Notes: a model not told the origin generated them from the sequence alone. 64,000 nt of DNA from Chryseobacterium sp. ON_d1 (GCF_006829085.1 NZ_BJTC01000009.1:186001-250000), one strand, 5' to 3'; positions 1 to 9,463 are shown, counted from the stretch's first letter. Program-made: numbers and translations.

Positions 1-581
1 GCGGTTTTGGATGGCACTGCCGTTATGCAATGGAAAATGGTGCAGAATCCGTAATCGGAATTGATCTTTCGGAAAGAATGTTATCCAAAGCTAAAGAAAT
101 CAACAATATGGCAGGAATTCAATATGAAAGGAAAGCTTTGGAAGATGTTGATTATCCTGCTGAAAAATTTGATATTATATTGAGTTCGCTCACATTGCAT
201 TATGTAGAATCATTCGATAGCTTGATCCATAATATTTACCAATGGCTTACTCCCGGCGGGTCATTTATTTTCTCCGTAGAACATCCTGTTTTTACAGCAG
301 AAGGAAGCCAGGACTGGATATATGATAAAAACGGAGAAAAAATCAGCTGGCCCGTGAACCGCTATTTTCTGGAAGGTAAAAGGAATACTACTTTTTTGGG
401 AGAAAATGTTATCAAATACCATCGTACTTTAACATCATATTTAAATACTTTATTAAAAAATGGCTTCACAATCAAAGCGGTCACAGAACCTGAGCCCAGT
501 CAGGAGATGCTGAAAGAAATTCCGGAAATGAAGGAAGAACTTCGCAGACCGATGATGCTGTTGATCTCCGTTGAAAAATAA
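1..581 (+). CDS. Class I SAM-dependent methyltransferase, 5' end cut by window
   Basis: The reading frame is open to the left edge (codons in frame from base 3), so the true start lies outside. The visible start reads GFGWHCRYA, the end of a glycine-rich motif I that binds S-adenosylmethionine. It is followed by the acidic GIDLS motif that contacts the ribose and by a FDIILSSLTLHY motif, as in Methyltransf_11/25 proteins. The substrate cannot be told; the likely acceptor is a small molecule. About 193 residues remain, so only some 40-50 residues are probably missing. The gene ends 81 bp before the serine hydrolase on the same strand. Confidence 0.85.
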   Translation, partial: GFGWHCRYAMENGAESVIGIDLSERMLSKAKEINNMAGIQYERKALEDVDYPAEKFDIILSSLTLHYVESFDSLIHNIYQWLTPGGSFIFSVEHPVFTAEGSQDWIYDKNGEKISWPVNRYFLEGKRNTTFLGENVIKYHRTLTSYLNTLLKNGFTIKAVTEPEPSQEMLKEIPEMKEELRRPMMLLISVEK

Positions 582-633
582 TTTGAAAAAGGTGCAAGGC
601 AATAAACTTAAAACGATGTCAGTGTTTAAAATG

Positions 634-641
634 TATATTTG
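634..641 (+). promoter_or_regulatory. -7 box TATATTTG for the serine hydrolase
   Basis: Exact match to the Bacteroidota -7 consensus TAnnTTTG, 21 nt before the ATG at 663. It predicts transcription starting near 645 and supports independent expression of the serine hydrolase. Confidence 0.5.
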
Positions 642-662
642 TACCATCACAAATAACAGATT

Positions 663-1940
663 ATGAAGCTTTTGACCTTTTTCTTCATTTTTATATCATT
701 AAACCTTTCAGCCCAACAATACAGTAAAGAGCTTGATCATTACTTTACAGCCCTCACAGATCTGAAAAACTTTAACGGAAATGTAAAAGTTGCTAAAGAC
801 AATAAAGTTCTTCTTGACAAAACCTATAATATTTCTGGTGAAGACAAGGCATTACAGATCAATAAGAACAGTAAATTTATTATTGCTTCAGTTTCAAAAA
901 TATTTGTAAAATATGGAATACTGAAACTGGTTGAACAAGGAAAACTTAAACTGTCAGATCACCTTAATCAATACATTCCTGATTTTCCAAACGGAGAAAA
1001 AATTTCTATTGAAAATCTGTTATTTCATCAGTCCGGACTTCCAAGAGAAATTAAAGATTACGAAAAGTATGATCACCTCAGCCTTGAAAAGACTATAGAG
1101 CTGTCAAAGCAGGAGTCTTTGCAGTTCAAACCTGGAACCCAGACCTTATATTCCAATGTGGGATATTTTATTCTGCACTATCTTATTGACAAATTGTCTG
1201 ATAAGGGATACTGGCATTTTATCCGGGAAGAAATCATCCAAAAATACCATTTAAAAAATACAGGTGAGTTTAATTCTTCCCAATCATTGTCTGATTTCGC
1301 TTATGGATTTTCTGCTGAAGGTGGTAAAATTGTTCCTGTGCCCCAAACCAGCATCAACCGGTTTGAAACAGGAAATTATTTTTCGACCATTGATGATTTA
1401 TACAACTTTAGCCAACAGCTTACTTCCGGAAAAAATATCAGGAAGGACCTTGCTCTTAAAATGTTCGGACAAAACAGCCAATTGATGCAGGCTGGAGGCA
1501 GACCAGGCTACAGGGTTTATTATTATCAGGATTTAAAATCGGGAATCACCTTCATTTTTACATCAAATTTCACAGATATTCCTTTTCAGAAAGTGACTGA
1601 AGATATCATTAACCTTTTGAATGGCCAGCCTTATCGTTTTCCTCAGAAGGTAAGCAGAAAAGCAATTGAAGTATCTGATGAAATTCTCAAACAATACACC
1701 GGAAAATTTGCCCTTGAAGCCGATCTGTCACAGGTTTTTACTGTTATTCTGGAAAATCATTTCCTGTATATTCTTGATAAAGATGGGGAGAGAACCAAAA
1801 TCTATCCGGAATCCCAGACCTCTTTTTTTGATAACCCAGAATCTGAGGATGGATATCAGTTTTTGAGTGATAAAGATCAGCAATACCGCTTAATGATCAT
1901 TTCAACAGGTGTCAGATTAAATACAAAAAAAATACAGTAA
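663..1940 (+). CDS. Serine hydrolase, beta-lactamase/penicillin-binding fold (class C-like)
   Basis: A 425-residue exported protein with an N-terminal signal peptide (hydrophobic residues 3-16, cleavage likely after SAQ). The SxxK catalytic motif is SVSK at residues 76-79 and the second motif is YSN at 163-165, both as in beta-lactamase/AmpH/esterase-type serine hydrolases. FHQSGLP at about 121-127 is also characteristic of the family. The C-terminal 100 residues (after about 320) form an extra beta-rich region as in DUF3471-type tails. It may be a peptidase, esterase or D-amino-acid hydrolase; antibiotic resistance cannot be inferred. The ATG at 663 is chosen because the signal peptide begins there. 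Confidence 0.85.
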   Translation: MKLLTFFFIFISLNLSAQQYSKELDHYFTALTDLKNFNGNVKVAKDNKVLLDKTYNISGEDKALQINKNSKFIIASVSKIFVKYGILKLVEQGKLKLSDHLNQYIPDFPNGEKISIENLLFHQSGLPREIKDYEKYDHLSLEKTIELSKQESLQFKPGTQTLYSNVGYFILHYLIDKLSDKGYWHFIREEIIQKYHLKNTGEFNSSQSLSDFAYGFSAEGGKIVPVPQTSINRFETGNYFSTIDDLYNFSQQLTSGKNIRKDLALKMFGQNSQLMQAGGRPGYRVYYYQDLKSGITFIFTSNFTDIPFQKVTEDIINLLNGQPYRFPQKVSRKAIEVSDEILKQYTGKFALEADLSQVFTVILENHFLYILDKDGERTKIYPESQTSFFDNPESEDGYQFLSDKDQQYRLMIISTGVRLNTKKIQ

Positions 1941-2024
1941 TTCATATCGATTTTTATAACATCACATTACAGTATTCCCGTGAACATCTATAATAGTATT
2001 CAGCAATTGTGAAATAACCCAATA

Positions 2025-3428
2025 TTATTTTTTATCCATTTCCGGGAGAACATGATCCGGAACTTTAAACACTGAAAGAATGACCAGAATCAAACAGAGA
2101 ATATTGATCAGTAATGTCACAGAAAAAGCTTTTTGATAATGCTGTACTGTAGGGTTTTCTCCGAGAAAATAATAAAAAATACTTCCCACAGCAACAATTC
2201 CAATGATGGCAGCGATCTGCTGAAACGTATTATATACTCCGGATGCATTTCCTATCAGCTTTTCAGGTATCCCGGATAAAGCAATATTGGCCAGCGTAGG
2301 AATGATTGAACCAACTCCCACCCCATGCAAAAACAGCAGCAGACAAAAAAAGAGAAAATCCGCCTGTTTCTCGAATAAGAACAGCTGAAGAACCAGAATC
2401 ATAATGATAAAGACCAGCCCTGCGACCATGGCTTTTTTTCCATATTTTAAAATGAGCTGTACAGAAATAATGGATGACAGTATAAAACCCAATCCCTGAA
2501 ATACTATAATCTCACCTGCTTTTAGCGGATTTATTTTTAATCCGTTCTGAAAAAAAACAGACAGAATATAAAAATAAGAATCCAGCATGATGAAAAAGAA
2601 AGAAACCGCCACAATTCCAAGATTAAAATTTTTATACCGGAATAATTTAAAATCAATCAGGTAAGAACGTTCATTTTTGATTCTTTTCTTTTGGTTTTTA
2701 ATGAAAACCAGTATAATGATTACTGAAATCATCATCAATGAAACATTTTTGAAATGAATTCCTTCATGTTCAGACATGGTTAAAGCGTAGGCAGCACAAA
2801 ACAATCCGGCAGAAAGCATTAAGACACCACTTATATTAAAAGACTGTTTCACCGGAATTTTGGATTCGTTCAGTACTTTCAGACTGAGAAAAATGGCTGG
2901 CAAACATACCGGAATATTCATCAGAAAGATAAGCCTCCAGGGTTCTTCCATTATTGTCAAGGAAGAAAAGTATCCACCTAGGAACTGTCCCAGAATAGTT
3001 CCTGTTCCAATGGTAATCCCATACCATCCCATCGCTTTCGTACGTTCACGATGATCTGGAAACAGGATCTGTATCATTGAAAGCACCTGTGGTGCCATCA
3101 TGGCAGCACTTACCCCCTGAATAAACCTTGAAACAGCCAGCTGGCCCGCATCGGCAGAGATTCCACAAGCTGCTGAACTCAACATAAAAGCTGCCAATCC
3201 GATCATATAGATCTTCTTTCTCCCATACACATCCCCTAATCTGCCGCCGGTAATCAGACAAGAGGCAAATCCGATGAGATAGGCAGCAATCATAAACTGA
3301 ATTTCCCCGTTATCGGCATGAAGATCCCTTTGGATAGAAGGAATGGAAACATTGATGATAAAAATATCCATAATTGTCAATAATTGCCCCAACAGTATCA
3401 CCAATAATTTCAAATACTTATATTTCAT
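2025..3428 (-). CDS. MFS transporter, DHA2 (14-TM drug:H+ antiporter) type
   Basis: 467 residues, largely hydrophobic, with about 14 predicted membrane segments. The MFS motif A between TM2 and TM3 reads GGRLGDVYGRKK (about residues 61-72), and the N-terminal region (TIMDIFIINVSIPSIQRDL) is typical of EmrB/QacA-like DHA2 exporters. Its likely role is proton-coupled export of toxic compounds across the inner membrane; the substrate is unknown. It lies directly downstream of a TetR gene on the same strand (39 bp gap), and both starts carry the same 12-bp dyad TAGATnnATCTA, so repression by the neighbour is likely. It converges with the serine hydrolase gene. Confidence 0.9.
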   Translation of the reverse strand: MKYKYLKLLVILLGQLLTIMDIFIINVSIPSIQRDLHADNGEIQFMIAAYLIGFASCLITGGRLGDVYGRKKIYMIGLAAFMLSSAACGISADAGQLAVSRFIQGVSAAMMAPQVLSMIQILFPDHRERTKAMGWYGITIGTGTILGQFLGGYFSSLTIMEEPWRLIFLMNIPVCLPAIFLSLKVLNESKIPVKQSFNISGVLMLSAGLFCAAYALTMSEHEGIHFKNVSLMMISVIIILVFIKNQKKRIKNERSYLIDFKLFRYKNFNLGIVAVSFFFIMLDSYFYILSVFFQNGLKINPLKAGEIIVFQGLGFILSSIISVQLILKYGKKAMVAGLVFIIMILVLQLFLFEKQADFLFFCLLLFLHGVGVGSIIPTLANIALSGIPEKLIGNASGVYNTFQQIAAIIGIVAVGSIFYYFLGENPTVQHYQKAFSVTLLINILCLILVILSVFKVPDHVLPEMDKK

Positions 3429-3435
3429 TTTTATA

Positions 3436-3447
3436 TAGATATATCTA
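3436..3447. promoter_or_regulatory. Putative TetR operator, copy 2 (before MFS gene)
   Basis: Perfect 12-bp palindrome TAGATATATCTA, 7 nt upstream of the MFS start codon. The same half-sites (TAGAT/ATCTA, 2-bp spacer) occur upstream of the tetR gene at 4063-4074. Two matched dyads at the two genes of one unit are what a local TetR repressor would need. Confidence 0.55.
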
Positions 3448-3467
3448 TTTTTAAATAATCAAAAAAA

Positions 3468-4031
3468 TTAAGGCAATAATCCCTCAACAATTTTTTTTAC
3501 CTGGTCAAAAGAATCATTTTGTCTTCTGATCGTGGAGGTAACCACAGCACCTTCTATTAATAAAAAGATATTTTCTGCTAACAAATCCGGGTCTGAAATC
3601 TGTTTTTGCATTCCATGTTCTTTTACAAGCGCTGTAATCAAATTCTTTTGCTTCTCTTTATGCTGTTGGGAAAAACCGGATATAGAAGGATTACTATCTC
3701 CTATTTCAGAAACAATTTTAATGAAATGGCATCCGGCAAACTTTGAAGTCTGCTGCAGTTTTTTCCTGTAATCAATAAGAGCTAAAAGTTTTTCTTTCGG
3801 ATCTGAGATTTTGGATGTACTGTTTTCAAATCCTTCAAACCAATTGTTTTCCTCTTTGATCAAATAAGCCTGCAGGAGATCATTTTTGGAGGAAAAATGG
3901 TTGTAAAGCGAACCAATGGCTATATCAGCCTCTGCAATAATCTGATTGATTCCCGTAGAATTATAGCCTTGCCTGTAAAACAAATCTGAAGCAACCCTGA
4001 TAATCCTTTCGCGTACTTTTTCTTTTTTCAT
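3468..4031 (-). CDS. TetR/AcrR family transcriptional repressor
   Basis: 187 residues. The N-terminal helix-turn-helix spans about residues 8-52 (RERIIRVASDLFYRQGYNST followed by GSLYNHFSSKNDLL), the TetR_N signature. The C-terminal ligand/dimer domain resembles TetR_C_33-like LmrA/YxaF regulators. It sits upstream of the MFS exporter in the same orientation and most likely represses both the pump and itself through the TAGATnnATCTA dyads at 4063 and 3436. The inducing ligand is unknown and probably a pump substrate. Confidence 0.88.
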   Translation of the reverse strand: MKKEKVRERIIRVASDLFYRQGYNSTGINQIIAEADIAIGSLYNHFSSKNDLLQAYLIKEENNWFEGFENSTSKISDPKEKLLALIDYRKKLQQTSKFAGCHFIKIVSEIGDSNPSISGFSQQHKEKQKNLITALVKEHGMQKQISDPDLLAENIFLLIEGAVVTSTIRRQNDSFDQVKKIVEGLLP

Positions 4032-4062
4032 CCTGAAAATTTTTACAAATCTAGTTAAAAAA

Positions 4063-4074
4063 TAGATAAATCTA
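4063..4074. promoter_or_regulatory. Putative TetR operator, copy 1 (before tetR)
   Basis: TAGATAAATCTA, a dyad with TAGAT/ATCTA half-sites, 31 nt upstream of the tetR start. It is nested in a larger inverted repeat (11-bp arms AAAAAATAGAT/ATCTATTTTTT at 4057-4084). It matches the dyad before the downstream MFS gene. Confidence 0.55.
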
Positions 4075-4224
4075 TCTATTTTTTAATACAGATAAAAAAT
4101 TTTACTGTACAACATGAAAGAGTAAAATATCCGTACCATTCAGTGCATATTATTTTTTTAATAAAGTTGTGGCATATTTTGTATCTTTAAATAACCATTT
4201 TAAAAGACTATCTGGTAAATAACT

Positions 4225-4848
4225 ATGGCAGAAGAACTGTATTTCATCAAAACCAATCCAACTGTTGCCAAAATTAATTTGTACAATAAGCTCAGCCGTG
4301 AAGAAGAGAATATTCTGAAACACCTACCTTCCGATGCAGTACATACCCTTGAGAATATTAAAAACAAAGTAAAAGATTCTGTTGAAGAACTTACTCAGGA
4401 GGAACTCTTACTTATTTTTCAATGGTTTACCAAAGTTTATTCCTCGGATCACGAAGAAGCCAAAACACAGCTTTTCATTAATGGTATTGATCTTTTTTAT
4501 GAAATTCCGACAACTGTTCATGCGGAAAATTTTCTTCAGATTCTTTCTGATTACGAAAAACTCCTGAAGCAGGATATGAATTATATTGTGGATTCCAGGA
4601 ATTTTAATCAGTTCCTGATCTATGGGATCTTTCTCACAGAAATCCTCAATAAAGAACAGCATCAGGATAATATACTTTGTGAATATCTGAAACCGGATAA
4701 TCAATCTTTATACCTGCTTGCAGAAGACCAATGCAGCCTGAAGGAATTTGATGGTAAAATCATCCCTGATCTTCAGCATCATTTTACTGATCTGTATGAT
4801 CTTACCCGGTTTTATAAAGGTCCTATCATCAAACTGGAACAACAATAA
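4225..4848 (+). CDS. Hypothetical cytoplasmic protein
   Basis: 207 residues, no signal peptide or membrane segment, acidic and rich in Leu, Glu and Lys, probably all-alpha. No family recognised. It is a single-gene unit converging with the reductase gene on the other strand; the two are separated by 10 bp and share a hairpin over the stop codons. The ATG at 4225 is the first in frame and the protein begins MAEELYFI. Codon use is like that of its neighbours, so there is no sign of recent transfer. Confidence 0.75.
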   Translation: MAEELYFIKTNPTVAKINLYNKLSREEENILKHLPSDAVHTLENIKNKVKDSVEELTQEELLLIFQWFTKVYSSDHEEAKTQLFINGIDLFYEIPTTVHAENFLQILSDYEKLLKQDMNYIVDSRNFNQFLIYGIFLTEILNKEQHQDNILCEYLKPDNQSLYLLAEDQCSLKEFDGKIIPDLQHHFTDLYDLTRFYKGPIIKLEQQ

Positions 4849-4870
4849 AAGAGGCTTTTCAGACCTCTTT
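4848..4870. terminator. Hairpin shared by two convergent genes
   Basis: AAAGAGG (4848-4854) pairs with CCTCTTT (4864-4870). The stem overlaps the 3' ends of both convergent genes and has A/T runs on both sides, so it may act as a weak bidirectional terminator. Confidence 0.5.
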
Positions 4871-5887
4871 CAGCATTTCAGGATTTTTTATGAGATAATC
4901 TAATGCTTCTTTTACAGCCTTTTCAGGGCCTTTAGGATTGAATCCTAACTCATTCCGGGATTTAGAAATATCAAAATCCTGCTGTAATCCTGAAAACATG
5001 GCAATATCTTTTCGGGTAAGGACCGGTGGCTTACCGCTCAGCCTGGCTGTAAATTCCATAAGGGCAGCAATGGCAAACAGGACTCCCTTAGGTACGGAAC
5101 GTGGAACTTCCAGCTTCAGTTCCGGATAAAGTCTGTTGGCCAGAATTGTCGTATCAGTAATAGTCATACATTTTTCATTGGCGAGAATATAACGTTCACC
5201 AGAACGTCCTTTTTCAGCAGCCAGATAGCATCCTTCTGCAACATCTTTCACATCTATCCAGTTCAGTGTAATTCTGGTATCTACAGGAATTTTTTTGTTC
5301 AGGATAAGCTTCAGTATTCCATAAGAAACATTTAACGGTAAAAATGCTTCACTGCCAATCATGGCAGATGGCATTACAGAAACCAGCTCTATACCCATTT
5401 TTGCAGCCAGCTCAAAGGCTAACTTTTCACCATCATTCTTGGAATTATAATACATATCCCTGCGGTCAGAATTATAACCATTACTTTCTCTGGTAGGGAG
5501 ATGGGTATAATCGAGCGCCGCAATAGAACTTACATACACTATTCTTTTCACCCCCGCTTCTGCAGCTGCTTCGATGGTATTGCGGGTACCTCGCATATTT
5601 ACATCATAGATTTCCTTTTTAGGATCTTTAGCCCATAATTTAAAAGCAGCCCCTACCGAATAAAAGGTTTCCACTCCCTGCAGAGCTTTTACAAAAGAAG
5701 CTTTATCTGTTATATCAGCCTGAACCAATTCACAGTTCAGCCCTTCGAAAGGTTTTCTGTTGTTGATATTCCTTACGGCAGCCCGTACCGGCACTCCCTG
5801 TTTCAATAAAAATCTGACTAAATTATTTCCAAGATGTCCGTTTGCCCCGGAAACAAGGCTTACATTATTCTTTGTCATTGCATTCAT
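4859..5887 (-). CDS. NAD(P)-dependent epimerase/reductase (extended SDR, dihydroflavonol-4-reductase-like)
   Basis: 342 residues. The Rossmann nucleotide-binding motif is GANGHLGNNLVRFL (about residues 15-28; GxxGxxG) and the catalytic YxxxK is YYNSK (about residue 147). VYVSSIAAL supplies the upstream serine. This is the extended SDR fold of NAD-dependent epimerases and dihydroflavonol/aldehyde reductases; the substrate is not predictable. Another in-frame ATG is at residue 4. It follows the Crp-like gene on the same strand with a 50-bp gap, so that regulator may control it. Confidence 0.87.
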   Translation of the reverse strand: MNAMTKNNVSLVSGANGHLGNNLVRFLLKQGVPVRAAVRNINNRKPFEGLNCELVQADITDKASFVKALQGVETFYSVGAAFKLWAKDPKKEIYDVNMRGTRNTIEAAAEAGVKRIVYVSSIAALDYTHLPTRESNGYNSDRRDMYYNSKNDGEKLAFELAAKMGIELVSVMPSAMIGSEAFLPLNVSYGILKLILNKKIPVDTRITLNWIDVKDVAEGCYLAAEKGRSGERYILANEKCMTITDTTILANRLYPELKLEVPRSVPKGVLFAIAALMEFTARLSGKPPVLTRKDIAMFSGLQQDFDISKSRNELGFNPKGPEKAVKEALDYLIKNPEMLKEV

Positions 5888-5937
5888 TTTAATGGAGCAA
5901 AGTTCACCTTCTCTTTACCGGAACCACTTGACTTTTG

Positions 5938-6513
5938 TTAGTTAATTATTTTTTTCCGGATCCTGCTGAGACTTTCCGCCTTCATTCCTAAAAATGAAGC
6001 AATATACTGTACAGGAACATTCTGAATAATTTCCGGATAATCTTTCATAAGTTTGAGATAGCGCTGCTCAGCATTTAGGACTGACAGTTCTCTGGAACGG
6101 TTCTCATTATAGGCTATCGACTGCTGAAAAACCGAAATACTGAAGTCTTTCATTGCCTGGCTTTCTCTGATCAGAGCATCCAGGTTATCTTTTGAAATTC
6201 TGAGAAGTTCAGAATCTGTGATACTTTCCACATTATTTTCGGAGACAGTACCATTAATAAAATCCTGATAGGAAGTAAAAAATCCCGGAGGGCAGTTGAT
6301 ATGGGTCGTTACTTCATTTCCATTACGATCAGTATAAAAAATACGGAGATACCCTGACACAATATAATAGAGATAACAAGGAACTTTACCCGCTTCTTCT
6401 ACTATGGTATTTTTTGAAAATGTGACAGGCTCAAAATATTGTCTGACCGCTTCTGCCTCTTCCTGGGTAAACTTATGTCCTGAGCGGATATATTGTAAAA
6501 GCTTGTCGTGCAT
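5938..6513 (-). CDS. Crp/Fnr family transcriptional regulator
   Basis: 191 residues. An N-terminal cyclic-nucleotide-binding-like beta barrel (about 25-115) is followed by a dimer helix and a short C-terminal helix-turn-helix (YIASFLGMKAESLSRIRKK, about 169-187). This short Crp/Fnr form is common in Bacteroidota and often controls an adjacent oxidoreductase; there is no Fnr-type cysteine cluster. Upstream, the reverse strand carries TATTTTTG as a candidate -7 box. It is divergent from the TonB-type receptor gene. Confidence 0.88.
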   Translation of the reverse strand: MHDKLLQYIRSGHKFTQEEAEAVRQYFEPVTFSKNTIVEEAGKVPCYLYYIVSGYLRIFYTDRNGNEVTTHINCPPGFFTSYQDFINGTVSENNVESITDSELLRISKDNLDALIRESQAMKDFSISVFQQSIAYNENRSRELSVLNAEQRYLKLMKDYPEIIQNVPVQYIASFLGMKAESLSRIRKKIIN

Positions 6514-6649
6514 TGAAAATAAATATCTGTTGAGTCAAATACAAAAATACCAAAATAAAACCTCAATATCTGATGAACAGTAAAAAGATTCTTCACCACC
6601 AGATGTAATAGCTCCGCCAGAATAATTGTCTTGTATAAAAAGCTAAAAT

Positions 6650-9022
6650 ATGAATCGGAAGATTACTATTCTTTTAAGCCTTATTTCTTCATCTTTTATT
6701 TTTGCACAGAGTGTTGAAGGGGTGATCACAGACAAAGACAATAAGCCGGCGACGGAAACTGAAGTACTGATTACTAAAAACGAGGTGAAGTTTTCAGCCA
6801 TCACAGACGATAAAGGGATGTTTAAAATTCCATTGAAAGAAGACGGAGAATATTTATTTGAAGTCATAAAAGACGGGGTAAAAACCAATAGTGAAAAAAT
6901 TACAGTCAAGGGAACGCACAGAAAAGATCTGCAAATCAAGGAAGCACCGGTTGCCGAACAGAAAATAGAAGGGGTAACCGTTACTGCAAAGAAAAAATTA
7001 TTCGAAAGAAAAGTAGACCGTCTGGTCTTTAATGTTGAAAATTCTGTCGCCTCACAGGGCATTGATGCCATAGAAGCACTTGCCAAAACACCAATGGTAA
7101 AAACCAGTGATGATGCGATAAGCATTGCCGGAAAAAGTAATGTTGCTGTTATGATCAATGACAGACTGCTGAATCTTAATGGCCAGGAGCTTATCAATTA
7201 TCTGAAAACATTACGATCTGATGATATTCTTAAAATTGAAGTCATCACCACTCCACCCGCAAAATATGATGCAGAAGGAAAAAGCGGACTGATCAACATT
7301 ATTCTCAAGAAGAACGCCAATCTGGGCTGGAACGGATCTATCCAGACTTCAGGTAATTATTTCTGGGGCAGGCCCACGGTATCGGCAAGAAGTGGGGCTA
7401 CTTTTAATTATCAGGGAGAAAAACTGTCTCTGAGTACCAACCTTTCCGTGGGGGATAATTACTGGTATTACACCACATATAATTATCTTTCTGCCAACAG
7501 CAGTAATGATTACTGGAACCGGGATACTCAAAACCTTAATAACTACAAATATAAAGGAGGAAATGCAAAGGCAGAATACAGGATCAATGACAAAAATCTT
7601 ATCGGAATCAATTATAACTACTCCCACAGTAATCCATTGGAACAGGGAGAAAGCCAATCTGCAAGGTTCAATGATGAAGGATTGCTGAATATCCTTTCCA
7701 ATTTCAGGAACCGGAACAGCAGAGATGTTCATAACGCTACAGCATTTTATGAAACAAAACTGGACAGTGCTGGAGGTAAACTAAACATTACGGCCAATCT
7801 GATGCTTAATAATTCCAATGCCAGAAATTTTTCCAATACCATTACTTCTGAAACGATTTCTACAATGGCCAATCCCATCAGTAAATACCGGATTTATTCA
7901 GGGCAGGCTGATCTTGAAAAAACTTTTGCTAAAATCAAGACAGAATCCGGTATAAAATATACTAAGATCAAAAATGATTCTGAATTTAATTTCTTCAATA
8001 TCAACAACGGGCAGTATGACCTGAACACGGGCAGAACCAATACGTTCTTTTATAATGAAGAGAACTATGCCGTTTACTTTTCTACCAATTTTAAAATCAG
8101 TGAAAAATGGGACGCAAAGGCCGGGCTCCGTTATGAATACACCACATTGGAGGGGATTTCCATGAATGATGATACTTCTGCAAAGATCAATTATGGAAAA
8201 TTTTTTCCTACTGCTTACATCAGTTATAAGCCCAATGAAAACCATTCATTCTCTCTCAACTACTCACGAAGAATTTCACGTCCGTACTTTGGTAACCTGA
8301 ATCCGTTCAAATATTATACTTCCGAGTATGAATACAGCACAGGTAACCCTTATCTTTTACCATCGTTTTCAGATAATTTTGAATTTGGATATGTGCTGAA
8401 CAATAATCTTAATATCACCCTATATTACAATTACAATAAGGACAACTGGGACAGGATCCAAATGGTAGATGGTGATTACAGATATACAGTGGCCAAAAAC
8501 TTCTACAATGAAGATCAGGCGGGTATCAATATCAGCTATAACTACAACAAGCTGAAATGGCTGGAATCTACGGTATTTGTAAACGGATATTATACGAAAT
8601 CCAAATCTTATGATCCCCAGATTCTGCCGGCTCCTGCCGGATACAGTGCCAATCTTAATATCGACAACAGCTTTTTCCTTAATAAAGAAAAAACAGTCAC
8701 TTTTATGTTGGGACTCTGGGGCAGTCTTCCTAACAGGGTTGGAAATTCATATTATTACAACAGTTCTTCATTGTATACGGGTATGAAACTGGCATTTATG
8801 GAAAAAAAACTGCTGGTTAACCTCTATCTTAACGATATTCTGAATAGCAACCGTGAAAAAGGAATAGAATATTACCCTTCTTATAATATCGATTTTCAGT
8901 ACAAAGGAATTACCAGAAATGTTCACCTTTCTCTTACTTATAAATTTGGGAACAATAATGTGAAAGGAGCTACCAAGCAGGTAAAATTTGAAGAATCAAA
9001 CCGGGCAGGTGGCAGCAACTAA
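6650..9022 (+). CDS. TonB-dependent-receptor-like outer membrane beta-barrel protein
   Basis: 790 residues. A signal peptide (residues 1-19, ending IFAQ) is followed by a carboxypeptidase-regulatory-like beta-sandwich domain (about 20-100, SVEGVITDKDNKPATETEV), a plug-like domain (about 110-220) and a C-terminal barrel rich in aromatic residues and alternating strands. It matches the outer-membrane beta-barrel family (OMP_b-brl_3) frequent in Flavobacteriia. No SusD partner follows, so this is not a polysaccharide-utilisation pair; the substrate is unknown. It is probably monocistronic, with a terminator-like stem at 9067-9105. Confidence 0.88.
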   Translation: MNRKITILLSLISSSFIFAQSVEGVITDKDNKPATETEVLITKNEVKFSAITDDKGMFKIPLKEDGEYLFEVIKDGVKTNSEKITVKGTHRKDLQIKEAPVAEQKIEGVTVTAKKKLFERKVDRLVFNVENSVASQGIDAIEALAKTPMVKTSDDAISIAGKSNVAVMINDRLLNLNGQELINYLKTLRSDDILKIEVITTPPAKYDAEGKSGLINIILKKNANLGWNGSIQTSGNYFWGRPTVSARSGATFNYQGEKLSLSTNLSVGDNYWYYTTYNYLSANSSNDYWNRDTQNLNNYKYKGGNAKAEYRINDKNLIGINYNYSHSNPLEQGESQSARFNDEGLLNILSNFRNRNSRDVHNATAFYETKLDSAGGKLNITANLMLNNSNARNFSNTITSETISTMANPISKYRIYSGQADLEKTFAKIKTESGIKYTKIKNDSEFNFFNINNGQYDLNTGRTNTFFYNEENYAVYFSTNFKISEKWDAKAGLRYEYTTLEGISMNDDTSAKINYGKFFPTAYISYKPNENHSFSLNYSRRISRPYFGNLNPFKYYTSEYEYSTGNPYLLPSFSDNFEFGYVLNNNLNITLYYNYNKDNWDRIQMVDGDYRYTVAKNFYNEDQAGINISYNYNKLKWLESTVFVNGYYTKSKSYDPQILPAPAGYSANLNIDNSFFLNKEKTVTFMLGLWGSLPNRVGNSYYYNSSSLYTGMKLAFMEKKLLVNLYLNDILNSNREKGIEYYPSYNIDFQYKGITRNVHLSLTYKFGNNNVKGATKQVKFEESNRAGGSN

Positions 9023-9066
9023 GCCCTGTAGATCTATTACCAAAACAGGATAAAAACGATAACACT

Positions 9067-9105
9067 GCCGGCAGTTTCCTTAAGATCTGGATATGCCGGC
9101 TTTTT
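9067..9105 (+). terminator. Terminator of the beta-barrel gene
   Basis: GCCGGCA (9067-9073) pairs with TGCCGGC (9094-9100), followed by TTTTTATTT. The loop is long (20 nt). It lies 45 bp after the receptor stop codon and touches the 3' end of the convergent gene. Confidence 0.55.
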
Positions 9106-9463
9106 ATTTACCGGCTATCAAAGGCCTCACTTTTATAAAGTAATACAATATTCCTCCGGTATAATAAGCAAGTGCATCGGAAAAATCTCCTGTAAAATCT
9201 CCGGATAGCCTAGGGCAAAGCACTTCAAACAGAAGAGAAAGATAAAGTACTGAAGTCAGTACAAATTTCAGGTCACATTTCCAGTGATACCCTAAAACAG
9301 TATTCATGATGTACTCTATCAGGTAGCAATACATGGGAACGGTAATACCATCTGTAAAATAATCATTGATAACAGGAATAAAGATTCCGTTTCGCCTCAG
9401 CAGAATAATGATTCCCCAGGCAATCAGACCCAGCAGAAACCAGTATGAAATTCTTTTTTCCAT
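9104..9463 (-). CDS. Small membrane protein, VanZ-like (often labelled magnesium citrate secondary transporter)
   Basis: 119 residues with about four hydrophobic segments (7-23, 40-55, 67-83, 98-112). The C-terminal part, FEVLCPRLSGDFTGDFSDAL, with conserved Glu, Pro and Asp residues between the last two helices, resembles the VanZ-like small membrane family. From memory, Flavobacteriia relatives carry the label magnesium citrate secondary transporter, but nothing visible here proves transport. Its ATG overlaps the stop of a 44-codon gene upstream (TAATG), implying translational coupling. Confidence 0.7.
   Translation of the reverse strand: MEKRISYWFLLGLIAWGIIILLRRNGIFIPVINDYFTDGITVPMYCYLIEYIMNTVLGYHWKCDLKFVLTSVLYLSLLFEVLCPRLSGDFTGDFSDALAYYTGGILYYFIKVRPLIAGK

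Noticed and set aside
7349..7732. Long open frame on the - strand inside the beta-barrel gene
   Set aside because: It lies wholly antisense to the well-supported receptor gene and encodes low-quality hydrophobic sequence; a shadow of the real frame.
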